This document shows, piece by piece, positions 37,384-51,500 of a stretch of 64,000 nt of DNA. The stretch covers positions 2,294,001-2,358,000 of the forward strand of contig JAWQEG010000470.1 of assembly GCA_033782935.1 (NCBI GenBank). The letters run 5' to 3'. The number at the start of each line of letters is the position of its first letter. The first letter of the stretch is position 1. The position numbers and the translations under genes are program-made. This DNA is from Petrolisthes cinctipes. Taxonomy: Eukaryota; Arthropoda; Malacostraca; Decapoda; Porcellanidae. The notes below the pieces were generated by a model, which was not told the origin of the DNA, made no database searches, and saw nothing but the letters and a program-made list of their open reading frames with translations.

Positions 37384-39844
37384 GTGTCTAAAGTCGATAT
37401 GTGCATGAATCTTCTGTACCCGTTTATATCTCAAATTCAGGTTCAGAACACCCGAAAATACGATATTTTTGGGTCCCAAAAGCGATCTGTACATGCCTAC
37501 TCCGAGTTAGAGTATTTTCAATATACAGGCACAAAACATGCTGAAAATCGATATTTTAGGTGCCCAAAGTCAATATGTGTATGCATCTTCTGTACCCGTT
37601 TATTTCACAAATTCAGGCTCAAAACACCCGAAAATTCGATATTTTTGGGTCCCAGAAGCCATCTGTACATGCCAACTGAGTTCTAAAATATATCGAAGTT
37701 AAGGGGCCAAAACATGCTAAAAATCGATATTTTAGGTGTCCAAAGTTGATATGTGCATTCATCTTTTGTACCCGTTTATATCTCAAATTCAGGTTCAAAA
37801 CACCCGAAAATTCGATATTTTTGGGTCCCAGAAGCGATCTGTACATGCCTACTCAGTGCTAGAATTTTTTCAAAATATGGGCCCAAAACATGCTAAAAAT
37901 CGATATTTTAAGTGCAAAAGGTCGATATGTGAATGCATCTTCTGTACTCGTTTATATCTCAAATTCTGGCTCAAAACACCGGAAAATTCGATATTTTTGG
38001 TTCCTAGAAGCGATCTGTACATGCCTACTCCGTGTTAGAGTATTTTCATAATACAGGCCCAAAACATGCTCAAAATCGATATTTTAGGTGCCCAAAGTCG
38101 ATATGTGCATGCATCTTCTTTACCCGTTTATATCCCAAATTCAGGTTCAAAACTCTCGAAAATTCGATATTTTTGGGTTCCAGAAGCGATCTGTACATGC
38201 CTACTCAGTGCTAGAATATTTTCAAAATATAGGCTTAAAACATGCGAAAAATCGATATTTTAGGTGTCCAAAGTCGATATGTGCATGCATCTTCTGTACC
38301 CGTTTACATCCCAAATTCAGGTTTAAAACACTTTAAAATTCGATATTTTTGGGTTCCAGAAGCAGTGTGCACATGCCTTCTCAGTGCTAGAATATTTTCA
38401 AAATGTAGGCCCAAAACATGCTCAAAATCGATATTTTGTGTGCCCAAAGTCGATATGTGCATGCATCTTCTGTACCCGTTTATATCTTAAATTCAGGCTA
38501 AAAACACCCGAAATTTCGATATTTTTGTGTACCAGAAGCGATCTGCACATGCCTACTCCGTGTTAGTTTTTTTAAAATACAGGCACAGAACATGCTGAAA
38601 ATCGATATTTTGGGTGCCAAAAGTCGATATGTGCATGTATCTTCTGTACCCGTTTATATTTTAAATTCAGGCTCAAAACACTCGAAAATTCGATATTTTT
38701 GGGTCCCAGAAGCGATCTGTACATGACTACTCCGTGTTAGAGTATTTTCAAAATACAGGCCAAAAACATGCTCAAAATCGATATTTTGGGTGCCCAAAGT
38801 CGATATGTGCATGCATCTTCTGTACCCGTTTATATCTTTAATTCAGGCTCAAAACACCCGAAAATTCGATATTTTTGGGTTCCAGAAGCAATCTGTACAT
38901 GCCTACTCCGTGGTAGAGTATTTTCAATATACAGGCCCAAAACATGCTTAAAATCGATATTTTAGTTGCCCAAAGACAATATGTGTATGCATCTTCTGTA
39001 CCCGTTTATATCCCAAATTCAGGCTCAAAACACCCGAAAATTCGATTTTTGGGGGTCCCAGAAGCGATCTGTACATGCCTACTTAGTGCTAGAATATTTT
39101 CAAGATATGGGCCCAAAACATGGTAAAAATCGATATTTTAAGTGCCCAAAGTCGATATGTGCATGCATCTTCAGTACCCGTTTATATCTCAAATTCAGGC
39201 TCAAAACACCCGTAAATTCAATATTCTTGGGTCCCAGAAGCGATCTGAACATGCCTACTCAGTGCTAGAATGTTTTAAAAATATAGGCTCAAAACAGGCT
39301 AAAAATCGATATTTTAGGTGTCCAAACTCGATATGTGCATGCATCTTCTGTACCCGTTTACATCCCAAATTCAGGTTTAAAACACTCTAAAATTCGATAT
39401 TTTTGGGTCCCAGAAGCGATCTGTACATGCCTACTCTGTGTTAGAGTATTTTCAATATACAGGCCCAAAGCATGCTGAAAATCGATATTTTAGGTGCCTA
39501 AAGTCAATATGGGTATGCATCTTCTGTACCCGTTTATATCTCAAATTCAGGCTCAAAAAACCCGAAAATTCGATATTTTTTTGTCCCAGAAGCGATCTGT
39601 ACATGCCTACTCCTTGCTAGAATGTTTTCAAGATACAGACCCAAAACATGCTCAAAATCGATATTTTAGGTGTAAAAGGTCGATATGTGCATGCATCTTC
39701 AGTAACCGTTTATATCTCAAATTCAGGCTCAAAACACCCAAAAATCAATATTTTTTGGTCCCAAAAGCGATCTGTACATACCTACTCAGTACTAGAATGT
39801 TTTCAAAATATAGGCTCAAAACATGCTTAAAATCGATATTTTAG
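37384..39844 (+). repeat. 2,461-bp tandem unit, second copy
   Basis: Partner of 34923-37383. Its last third (38966-39844) also matches 47408-48286 at 8,442 bp spacing and 56905 onward in the last copy, which ties this block into the 3' higher-order repeat. Confidence 0.8.
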
Positions 39845-42800
39845 GTGTCTAAAGTCGATATGTGCATGAATCTTCTGTACCCGTTTATATCTCGAATTCA
39901 GGCTCAAAACACCCGAAAATTCGATATTTTTGGGTCCCAGAAGCGATCTGTACATGCCTACTTAGTGCTAGAATTTTTTAAATTTATGTGCCAAAATCAT
40001 GCTAAAAATCGATATTTTAGGTGCCCAAAGTCGATATATACATGCATCTTCTGTACCCGTTTATTTCTCAAATTCATGCTCAAAACACCCGAAAATTCGA
40101 TATTTTTGGGTCCCAGAAGTGATCTGTACATGCCTACTCCGTGTTACAGTATTTTCAAAATACAGGCCCAAAACATGCTGAAAATCAATATTTTAGGTGC
40201 CCAAAGTCGATATGTGCATGCATCTTCTGTACCCGTTTATATCTCAAATTCAGGTTCAGAACACCCGAAAATTCGATATTTTTGGGTCCCAGAAGCGTTC
40301 TGTACATGCCTACTCCGTGTTAGAGTATTTTCAATATACAGTGACAAAACATGCAGAAAATCGATATTTTAGGTGCCCAAAGTCAATATGTGTATGCATC
40401 TTCTGTACCCGTTTATTTCCCAAATTCAGGCTCAAAACACCCTAAAATTCGATATTTTTGGGTTCCAGAAGCGATCTGTACATACCTACTGAGTGCTAAA
40501 ATATATTGAAGTTATGAAGCCAAAACATGCTAAAAATCGATATTTTAGGTGTCCAAAGTCGATATGTGCATGCATCTTTTATACCCGTTTATATCTCAAA
40601 TTCAGGCTCAAAACACCCGAAAATTCGATATTTTTGGGTCCCAGAAGCGATCTGTACATGCCTACTCAGTGCTAGAATTTTTTCAAAATATGGGCCCAAA
40701 ACATGCTAAAAATCGATATTTTAAGTGCAAAAGGTCGATATGTTCATGCATCTTCTGTACCCGTTTATATCTCAAATTCAGGCTCAAAACACCGGAAAAT
40801 TCGATATTTTTGGTTCCCAGAAGCGATCTGTACATGCCTACTCCGTGTTAGAGTATTTTCAAAATACAGGCCCAAAACATGCTGGAAATCAATATTTTAG
40901 GTGCCCAAAGTCAATATGTGTATTCATCTTCTGTACCCGTTTATATCCCAAATTCAGGCTCAAAACACTTGAAAATTCGATATTTTTGGGTCCCAGAAGC
41001 GGTCTATATATGCTTACTCAGTGCTAGAATATTTTCAAGATATACGCCCAAAACATGCTAGAAATCGATATTTTAGGTGCCCAAAGTCGATATGTGCTTG
41101 CATCTTCTGTACCCTTTTATATCTCAAATTCAGGCTCAAAACACACGAAAATTCGATATCTTTGTGTCCAAGAAGCGATCTGTACATGCCTACTCCGTGT
41201 TAGAGTATTTGCATAATACAGGCCCAAAACATGCTCAAAATCGATATTTTAGGTGCCCAAAGTCGATATGTGCATGCATCTTCAGTACCCGTTTATATCT
41301 CAAATTCAGGCTCAAAACACCCGAAAATTCAATATTTTAAGGTCCCAGAAGTGATCTGTACATGCCTACTCAGTGCTAGAATGTTTTCAAAATATACGAC
41401 CAAAACATGCTAAAAATCGATATTTTAGGTGCCCACAGTCGATATGTGCATGCATCTTCTGTACCCGTTTATATCTCAAATTCAGGCTCAAAACACACGA
41501 AAATTCGATATTTTTGTGTCCCAGAAGCGATCTGTACATGCCTACTCCGTGTTAGAGTAATTTCAAAATACAGGCTCAAAATATGCTCAAAATCTATATT
41601 TTAGGTGCCCAAAGTCAATATGTGCATGCATCTTCTTTACCCGTTTATATTCCAAATTCAGGTTCAAAACACTCGAAAATTCGATATTTTTGGGTTCCAG
41701 AAGCGATCTGTACATGCCTACTCAGTGCTAAAATATTTTCAAAATATAGGCTCAAAACATGCTAAAAATCGATATTTTAGGTATCCAAAGTCGATATGTG
41801 CATGCATCTTCTGTACCCGTTTACATCCCAAATTCAGGTTTAAAACACTTTAAAATTCGATATTTTTGGGTTTCAGAAGCAGTGTGCACATGCCTTCTCA
41901 GTGCTAGAATATTTTCAAAATGTAGGTCCAAAACATGCTCAAAATCGATATTTTGTGTGCCCAAAGTCGATATGTGCATGCATCTTCTGTACCCGTTTAT
42001 AACTCAAATTCAGGCTAAAAACACCCGAAAATTCGATATTTTTAGGTCTCAGAAGCGATCTGTACATGCCTACTCCGTGTTAGAGTATTTTCAATATACA
42101 GGCCAAAAACATGCTGAAAATCGATATTTTAGGTGCCCAAAGTTAATATGTGTATGCATCTTCTGTACCCGTTTATTTCCCAAATTCAGGCTCAAAACAC
42201 TCAAAATTTCGATATTTTTGTGTACCAGAAGCGATCTGTACATGCCTACTCCGTGTTAGAGTATTTTCAATATACAGGCACAAAACATGCTGAAAATCGA
42301 TATTTTAGGTGCCCAAAGTCAATATGTGTATGCATATTCTGTACCCGTTTATTTCCCAAATTCAGGCTCAAAACACCCTAAAATTCGATATTTTTGGGTC
42401 CCAGAAGCGATCTGTACATACTTACTGAGTGCTAAACTATATTGAAGTTATGGGGCCAAAACATGCTAAAAATCGATATTTTAGGTGTCCAAAGTCGATA
42501 TGTGCATGCATCTTTTGTACCCGTTTATATCTCAAATTCAGGCTCAAAACACCCGAAAATTCGATATTTTTTGGTCCCAGAAGCGATCTGTACATGCCTA
42601 CTCAGTGCTAGAATTTTTTCAAAATATGGGCCCAAAACATGCTAAAAATCGATATTTTAAGTGCAAAAGGTCGATATGTGAATGCATCTTCTGTACCCGT
42701 TTATATCTCAAATATAGACTCAAAACACCCAAAAATCAATATTTTTTGGTCCCAAAATTGATCTGTACATACTTACTCAGTGCTAGAATGTTTTCAAAAT

Positions 42801-45370
42801 ATAGGCTCAAAACATGCTAAAAATCGATATTTTAAGTGTCTAAAGTCGATATGTGCATGAATCTTCTGTACCCGTTTATATCTCGAATTCAGGCTCAAAA
42901 CACCCGAAAATTCGATATTTTTGGGTCCCAGAAGCGATCTGTACATGCCTACTCTGTGTTAGAGTATTTTCAAAATACAGGCCCAAAACATGATGAAAAT
43001 CGATATTTTAGGTGCCCAAAGTCAATATATGTATGCATCATCTGTACCCGTTTATATTCCAAATTCAGGCTCAAAACACCCGAAAATTCGATATTTTTGG
43101 GTTCCAGAAGCGATCTGTACATACCTACTCAGTGCTAGAATGTTTTCAAAATATAAGCCCAGAACATGCTGAAAATCGATATTTTGGGTGCCAAAAGTCG
43201 ATATGTGCATGCATCTTCTGTATCCGTTTATATCTTTAATTCAGGCTCAAAACACTCGAAAATTCGATATTTTTGGATCCCAGAAGCGATCTGTACATGA
43301 CTACTCCGTGTTAGAATATTTTCAAAATACAGGCCAAAAACATGCTCAAAATCGATATTTTAGTTGCCCAAAGTCAATATGTGTCTGCATCTTCTGTACC
43401 AGTTTATATCCCAAATTCAGGCTCAAAACACCCGAAAATTCGATATTTTTGGGTCCCAGAAGCGATCTGTACATGCCTACTTAGTGCTAGAATTTTTTAA
43501 ATTTATGGGCCAAAATCATGCTAAAAATCGATATTTTAGGTGCCCAAAGTCGATATATGCATGCATCTTCTGTACCCGTTTATATCTCAAATTCAGGCTC
43601 AAAACACCCGAAAATTCGATATTTTTGGGTCCCAGAAGCGATCTGTACATGCCTACTCCGTGTTACAGTATTTTCAAAATACAGGCCCAAAACATGCTGA
43701 AAATCAATATTTTAGGTGCCCAAAGTCGATATGTGCATGCATCTTCTGTGCCCGTTTATATCTCAAATTCAGGTTCAGAACACCCGAAAATTCGATATTT
43801 TTGGGTCCCAGAAGCGTTCTGTACATGCCTACTCCGTGTTAGAGTATTTTCAATATACAGGCACAAAACATGCTGAAAATCGATATTTTAGGTGCCCAAA
43901 GTCAATATGTGTATGCATCTTCTGTACCCGTTTATTTCCCAAATTCAAGCTCAAAACACCCTAAAATTCGATATTTTTGGGTCCCAGAAGCGATCTGTAC
44001 ATACCTACTGAGTGCTAAAATATATTGAAGTTATGGGGCCAAAACATGCTAAAAATCGATATTTTAGGTGTCCAAAGTCGATATGTGCATGCATCTTTTG
44101 TACCCGTTTATATCTCAAATTCAGGCTCAAAACACCCGAAAATTCGATATTTTTGGGTTCCAGAAGCGATCTGTACATGCCTACTCAGTGCTAGAATATT
44201 TTCAAAATATAGGCTTAAAACATGCTAAAAATCGATATTTTAGGTGTCCAAAGTCGATATGTGCATGCATCTTCTGTACCCGTTTACATCCCAAATTCAG
44301 ATTTAAAACACTTTAAAATTCGATATTTTTGGGTTTCAGAAGCAGTGTGCACATGCCTTCTCAGTGCTAGAATATTTTCAAAATGTAGGCCCAAAACATG
44401 CTCAAAATCGATATTTTGTGTGCCCAAAGTCGATATGTGCATGCATCTTCTGTACCCGTTTATAACTCAAATTCAGGCTAAAAACACCCGAAAATTCGAT
44501 ATTTTTGGGTCCCAGAAGCGATCTGTACATGCCTACTCCGTGTTAGAGTATTTTCATAATACAGGCCCAAAACATGCTCAAAATCGATATTTTAGGTGCC
44601 CAAAGTCGATATGTGCATGCATCTTCAGTACCCGTTTATATCTCAAATTCAGGCTCAAAACACCCGAAAATTCAATATTTTTGGGTCCCAGAAGCGATCT
44701 GTACATGCCTACTCAGTGCTAGAATGTTTTCAAAATATAGGCTCAAAACATGCTAAAAATCGATATTTTAGGTGTCCAAAGTCGATATGTGCATGCATCT
44801 TCTGTACCCGTTTACATCCCAAATTCAGGTTTAAAACACTTTAAAATTCGATATTTTTGGGTTTCAGAAGCAGTGTGCACATGCCTTCTCAGTGCTAGAA
44901 TATTTTCAAAATGTAGGCCCAAAACATGCTCAAAATCGATATTTTGTGTGCCCAAAGTCGATATGTGCATGCATCTTCTGTACCCGTTTATAACTCAAAT
45001 TCAGGCTAAAAACACCCGAAAATTCGATATTTTTGGTTCTCAGAAGCGATCTGTACATGCCTACTCCGTGTTAGAGTATTTTCAATATACAGGCCCAAAA
45101 CATGCTGAAAATCGATATTTTAGGTGCCCAAAGTTAATATGTGCATGAATCTTCTGTACCCGTTTATATCTCGAATTCAGGCTCAAAACACCCGAAAATT
45201 CGATATTTTTGGGTCCCAGAAGCGATCTGTACATGCCTCCTCTGTGTTAGAGTATTTTCAAAATATAGGCCCAAAACATGATGAAAATCGATATTATAGG
45301 TGCCCAAAGTCAATATATGTATGCATCATCTGTACCCGTTTATATCCCAAATTCAGGCTCAAAACACCCT
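39845..45370 (+). repeat. Older, rearranged relative of the 3' higher-order repeat
   Basis: Segments match the next unit piecewise with changing offsets: 8,970 bp for 40000-41070, 8,618 bp for 41420-42600 and 10,904 bp for 42836-43960. Bases 41077-41400 match 51455-51780 instead (10,378 bp). Offset changes are multiples of one monomer within a base or two. It is therefore the same set of variants with insertions, losses and transposed order, diverged more than the two copies that follow. Confidence 0.75.
44222..45148 (+). repeat. 528-bp (three-monomer) tandem pair
   Basis: The three-monomer series with GTTTAAAACACTTTAAAATTCG, GTGTGCACATGCCTTCTCAG and GTTTATAACTCAAATTCAGG starts at 44222 and again at 44750. 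The second unit has CAATATACAGG where the first has CATAATACAGG. Confidence 0.8.
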
Positions 45371-45563
45371 AAAATTCGATATTTTCGGGTCCCAGAAGCG
45401 ATCTGTACATACCTACTCAGTGCTAGAATATTTTCAAAATATAAGCCCAGAACATGCTGAAAATCGATATTTTGGGTGCCAAAAGTCGATATGTGCATGC
45501 ATCTTCTGTACCCGTTTATATCTTAAATTCAGGCTCAAAACACTCGAAAATTCGATATTTTTG
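44521..45563 (+). repeat. Seven-monomer local repeat, partner at 45752-46793
   Basis: At 1,231 bp spacing (1,230 after a lost T near 46433) this stretch matches 45752-46793, which starts the next higher-order unit, and also 55248 onward. Match ends at about 45563, where this copy has TTTTTGGATCCC and the other TTTTTGGGTCTC. Confidence 0.78.
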
Positions 45564-48500
45564 GATCCCAGAAGCGATCTGTACATGACTACTCCGTGTT
45601 AGAGTATTTTCAAATACAGGCCAAAAACATGCTCAAAATCGATATTTTAGTTGCCCAAAGTCAATATGTGTCTGCATCTTCTGTACCCGTTTATATCCCA
45701 AATTCAGGCTCAAAACACCCGAAAATTCGATATTTTTGGGTCCCAAAAGCGATCTGTACATGCCTACTCCGTGTTAGAGTATTTTCATAATACAGGCCCA
45801 AAACATGCTCAAAATCGATATTTTAGGTGCCCAAAGTCGATATGTGCATGCATCTTCAGTACCCGTTTATATCTCAAATTCAGGCTCAAAACACCCGAAA
45901 ATTCAATATTTTTGGGTCCCAGAAGCGATCTGTACATGCCTACTCAGTGCTAGAATGTTTTCAAAATATAGGCTCAAAACATGCTAAAAATCGATATTTT
46001 AGGTGTCCAAAGTCGATATGTGCATGCATCTTCTGTACCCGTTTACATCCCAAATTCAGGTTTAAAACACTTTAAAATTCGATATTTTTGGGTTTCAGAA
46101 GCAGTGTGCACATGCCTTCTCAGTGCTAGAATATTTTCAAAATGTAGGCCCAAAACATGCTCAAAATCGATATTTTGGGTGCCCAAAGTCGATATGTGCA
46201 TGCATCTTCTGTACCCGTTTATAACTCAAATTCAGGCTAAAAACACCCGAAAATTCGATATTTTTGGGTCTCAGAAGCGATCTGTACATGCCTACTCCGT
46301 GTTAGAGTATTTTCAATATACAGGCCCAAAACATGCTGAAAATCGATATTTTAGGTGCCCAAAGTTAATATGTGCATGAATCTTCTGTACCCGTTTATAT
46401 CTCGAATTCAGGCTCAAAACACCCGAAAATTCGATATTTTGGGTCCCAGAAGCGATCTGTACATGCCTCCTCTGTGTTAGAGTATTTTCAAAATACAGGC
46501 CCAAAACATGATGAAAATCGATATTATAGGTGCCCAAAGTCAATATATGTATGCATCATCTGTACCCGTTTATATCCCAAATTCAGGCTCAAAACACCCG
46601 AAAATTCGATATTTTTGGGTTCCAGAAGCGATCTGTACATACATACTCAGTGCTAGAATATTTTCAAAATATAAGCCCAGAACATGCTGAAAATCGATAT
46701 TTTGGGTGCCAAAAGTCGATATGTGCATGCATCTTCTGCACCCGTTTATATCTTAAATTCAGGCTCAAAACACTCGAAAATTCGATATTTTTGGGTCTCA
46801 GAAGCGATCTGTACATGCCTACTCCGTGTTAGAGTATTTAGAATATACAGGCCCAAAACATGCTGAAAATCGATATTTGAGTTGCCCAAAGTCAATATGT
46901 GTATGCATCTTCTGTACACGTTTATTTCAAAAATTCAGGCTCAAAACACCCGAAATTTCGATATTTTTGTGTACCAGAAGCAATCTGCACATGCCTACTC
47001 CGTGTTAGTTTTTTCAAAATACAGGCACAGAACATGCTGAAAATCGATATTTTGGGTGCCAAAAGTCGATATGTGCATGCATCTTCTGTACCCGTTTATA
47101 TCTTAAATTCAAGCTCAAAACACTCGAAAATTCGATATTTTTGGGTCCCAGAAGCGATCTGTACATGACTACTCCGTGTTAGAGTATTTTCAAAATACAG
47201 GCCAAAAACATGCTCAAAATCGGTATTTTGGGTGCCCAAAGTCGATATGTGCATGCATCTTCTGTACCCGTTTATATCTCTAATTCAGGCTCAAAACACC
47301 CGAAAATTCGATATTTTTGGGTCCCAGAAGCAATCTGTACATGCCTACTCCGTGGTAGAGTATTTTCAATATACAGGCCCAAAACATTCTGAAAATCGAT
47401 ATTTTAGTTGCCCAAAGACAATATGTGTATGCATCTTCTGTACCCGTTTATATCCCAACTTCAGGCTCAAAACACCCGAAAATTCGATTTTTGGGGGTCC
47501 CAGAAGCGATCTGTACATGCCTACTTAGTGCTAGAATATTTTCAAGATATGGGCCCAAAACATGGTAAAAATCGATATTTTAAGTGCCCAAAGTCGATAT
47601 GTGCATGCATCTTCAGTACCCGTTTATATCTCAAATTCAGGCTCAAAACACCCGTAAATTCAATATTCTTGGGTCCCAGAAGCGATCTGAACATGCCTAC
47701 TCAGTGCTAGAATGTTTTCAAAATATAGGCTCAAAACAGGCTAAAAATCGATATTTTAGGTGTCCAAACTCGATATGTGCATGCATCTTCTGTACCCGTT
47801 TACATCCCAAATTCAGGTTTAAAACACTCTAAAATTCGAAATTTTTGGGTCCCAGAAGCGATCTGTACATGCCTACTCTGTGTTAGAGTATTTTCAATAT
47901 ACAGGCCCAAAGCATGCTGAAAATCGATATTTTAGGTGCCTAAAGTCAATATGGGTATGCATCTTCTGTACCCGTTTATATCTCAAATTCAGGCTCAAAA
48001 AACCCGAAAATTCGATATTTTTGGGTCCCAAAAGCGATCTGTACATGCCTACTCCTTGCTAGAATGTTTTCAAGATACAGACCCAAAACATGCTCAAAAT
48101 CGATATTTTAGGTGTAAAAGGTCGATATGTGCATGCATCTTCAGTAACCGTTTATATCTCAAATTCAGGCTCAAAACACCCAAAAATCAATATTTTTTGG
48201 TTCCAAAAGCGATCTGTACATACCTACTCAGTGCTAGAATGTTTTCAAAATATAGGCTCAAAACATGCTTAAAATCGATATTTTAGGTGTCTAAAGTCGA
48301 TATGTGCATGAATCTTCTGTACCCGTTTATATCTCGAATTCTGGCTCAAAACACCCGAAAATTCGATATTTTTGGGTCCCAGAAGCGATCTGTACATGCC
48401 TACTCTGTGTTAGAGTATTTTCAAAATACAGGCCCAAAACATGATGAAAATCGATATTTTCGGTGCCCAAAGTCAATATATGTATGCATCATCTGTACCC

Positions 48501-51500
48501 GTTTATATCCCAAATTCAGGCTCAAAACACCCTAAAATTCGATATTTTTGGGTTCCAGAAGCGATCTGTACATACATACTCAGTGCTAGAATATTTTCAA
48601 AATATAAGCCCAGAACATGCTGAAAATCGATATTTTGGGTGCCAAAAGTCGATATGTTCATGCATCTTCTGTACCCGTTTATATCTTAAATTCAGGCTCA
48701 AAACACTCGAAAATTCGATATTTTTGGATCCCAGAAGCGATCTGTACATGACTACTCCGTGTTAGAGTATTTTCAAAATACAGGCCAAAAACATGCTCAA
48801 AATCGATATTTTAGTTTCCCAAAGTCAATATGTGTCTGCATCTTCTGAACCAGTTTATATCCCAAATTCAGGCTCAAAACACCCGAAAATTCGATATTTT
48901 TGGGTCCCAGAAGCGAACTGTACATGCCTACTTAGTGCTAGAATTTTTTAAATTTATGGGCCAAAATCATGCTAAAAATCGATATTTTAGGTGCCCAAAG
49001 TCGATATATGCATGCATCTTCTGTACCCGTTTATTTCTCAAATTCATGCTCAAAACACCCGAAAATTCGATATTTTTGGGTCCCAAAAGCGATCTGTACA
49101 TGCCTACTCCGTGTTACAGTATTTTCAAAATACAGGCCCAAAACATGCTGAAAATCAATATTTTAGGTGCCCAAAGTCGATATGTGCATGCATCTTCTGT
49201 ACCCGTTTATATCTCAAATTCAGGTTCAGAACACCCGAAAATTCGATATTTTTGGGTCCCAGAAGCGTTCTGTACATGCCTACTCCGTGTTAGAGTATTT
49301 TCAATATACAGGCACAAAACATGCTGAAAATCAATATTTTAAGTGCCCAAAGTCAATATGTGTATGCATCTTCTGTACCCGTTTATTTCCCAAATTCAGG
49401 CTCAAAACACCCTAAAATTCGATATTTTTGGGTTCCAGAAGCGATCTGTACATACCTACTGAGTGCTAAAATATATTGAAGTTATGGGGCCAAAACATGC
49501 TAAAAATCGATATTTTAGGTGTCCAAAGTCGATATGTGCATGCATCTTTTATACCCGTTTATATCCCAAATTCAGGCTCAAAACACCCGAAAATTCGATA
49601 TTTTTGGGTCCCAGAAGCGGTCTGTACATGCCTACTCAGTGCTAGAATTTTTTCAAAATATGGGCCCAAAACATGCTAAAAATCGATATTTTAAGTGCAA
49701 AAGGTCGATATGTTCATGCATCTTCTGTACCCGTTTATATCTCAAATTCAGGCTCAAAACACCGGAAAATTCGATATTTTTGGTTCCCAGAAGCGATCTG
49801 TACATGCCTACTCCGTGTTAGAGTATTTTCAAAATACAGGCCCAAAACATGCTGGAAATCAATATTTTAGGTGCCCAAAGTCAATATGTGTATTCATCTT
49901 CTGTACCCGTTTATATCCCAAATTCAGGCTCAAAACACTTGAAAATTCGATATTTTTGGGTCCCAGAAGCGGTCTATATATGCTTACTCAGTGCTAGAAT
50001 ATTTTCAAGATATACGCCCAAAACATGCTAAAAATCGATATTTTAGGTGCCCACAGTCGATATGTGCATGCATCTTCTGTACCCGTTTATATCTCAAATT
50101 CAGGCTCAAAACACACGAAAATTCGATATTTTTGTGTCCCAGAAGCGATCTGTACATGCCTACTCCGTGTTAGAGTATTTTCAAAATACAGGCTCAAAAT
50201 ATGCTCAAAATCTATATTTTAGGTGCCCAAAGTCAATATGTGCATGCATCTTCTTTACCTGTTTATATTCCAAATTCAGGTTCAAAACACTCGAAAATTC
50301 GATATTTTTGGGTTCCAGAAGCGATCTTTACATGCCTACTCAGTGCTAAAATATTTTCAAAATATAGGCTCAAAACATGCTAAAAATCGATATTTTAGGT
50401 GTCCAAAGTCGATATGTGCATGCATCTTCTGTACCCGTTTACATCCCAAATTCAGGTTTAAAACACTTTAAAATTCGATATTTTTGGGTTTCAGAAGCAG
50501 TGTGCAAATGCCTTCTCAGTGCTAGAATATTTTCAAAATGTAGGTCCAAAACATGCTCAAAATCGATATTTTGTGTGCCCAAAGTCGATATGTGCATGCA
50601 TCTTCTGTACCCGTTTATAACTCAAATTCAGGCTAAAAACACCCGAAAATTCGATATTTTTAGGTCTCAGATGCGATCTGTACATGCCTACTCCGTGTTA
50701 GAGTATTTTCAATATACAGGCCCAAAACATGCTGAAAATCGATATTTTAGGTGCCCAAAGTTAATATGTGTATGCATCTTCTGTACCCGTTTATTTCCCA
50801 AATTCAGGCTCAAAACACTCAAAATTTCGATATTTTTGTGTACCAGAAGCGATCTGTACATGCCTACTCCGTGTTAGAGTATTTTCAATATACAGGCACA
50901 AAATATGCTGAAAATCGATATTTTAGGTGCCCAAAGTTAATATGTGTATGCATCTTCTGTACCCGTTTATTTCCCAAATTCAGGCTCAAAACACCCTAAA
51001 ATTCGATATTTTTGGGTCCCAGAAGCGATCTGTACATACCTACTGAGTGCTAAAATATATTGAAGTTATGGGGCCAAAACATGCTAAAAATCGATATTTT
51101 AGGTGTCCAAAGTCGATATGTGCATGCATCTTTTGTACCCGTTTATATCTCAAATTCAGGCTCAAAACACCCGAAAATTCGATATTTTTGGGTCCCAGAA
51201 GCGATCTGTACATGCCTACTCCGTGTTAGAGTATTTTCAAAATACAGGCCCAAAACATGCTGGAAATCAATATTTTAGGTGCCCAAAGTCAATATGTGTA
51301 TTCATCTTCTGTACCCGTTTATATCCCAAATTCAGGCTCAAAACACTTGAAAATTCGATATTTTTGGGTCCCAGAAGCGGTCTATATATGCTTACTCAGT
51401 TCTAGAATATTTTCAAGATATACGCCCAAAACATGCTAGAAATCGATATTTTAGGTGCCCAAAGTCGATATGTGCTTGCATCTTCTGTACCCTTTTATAT

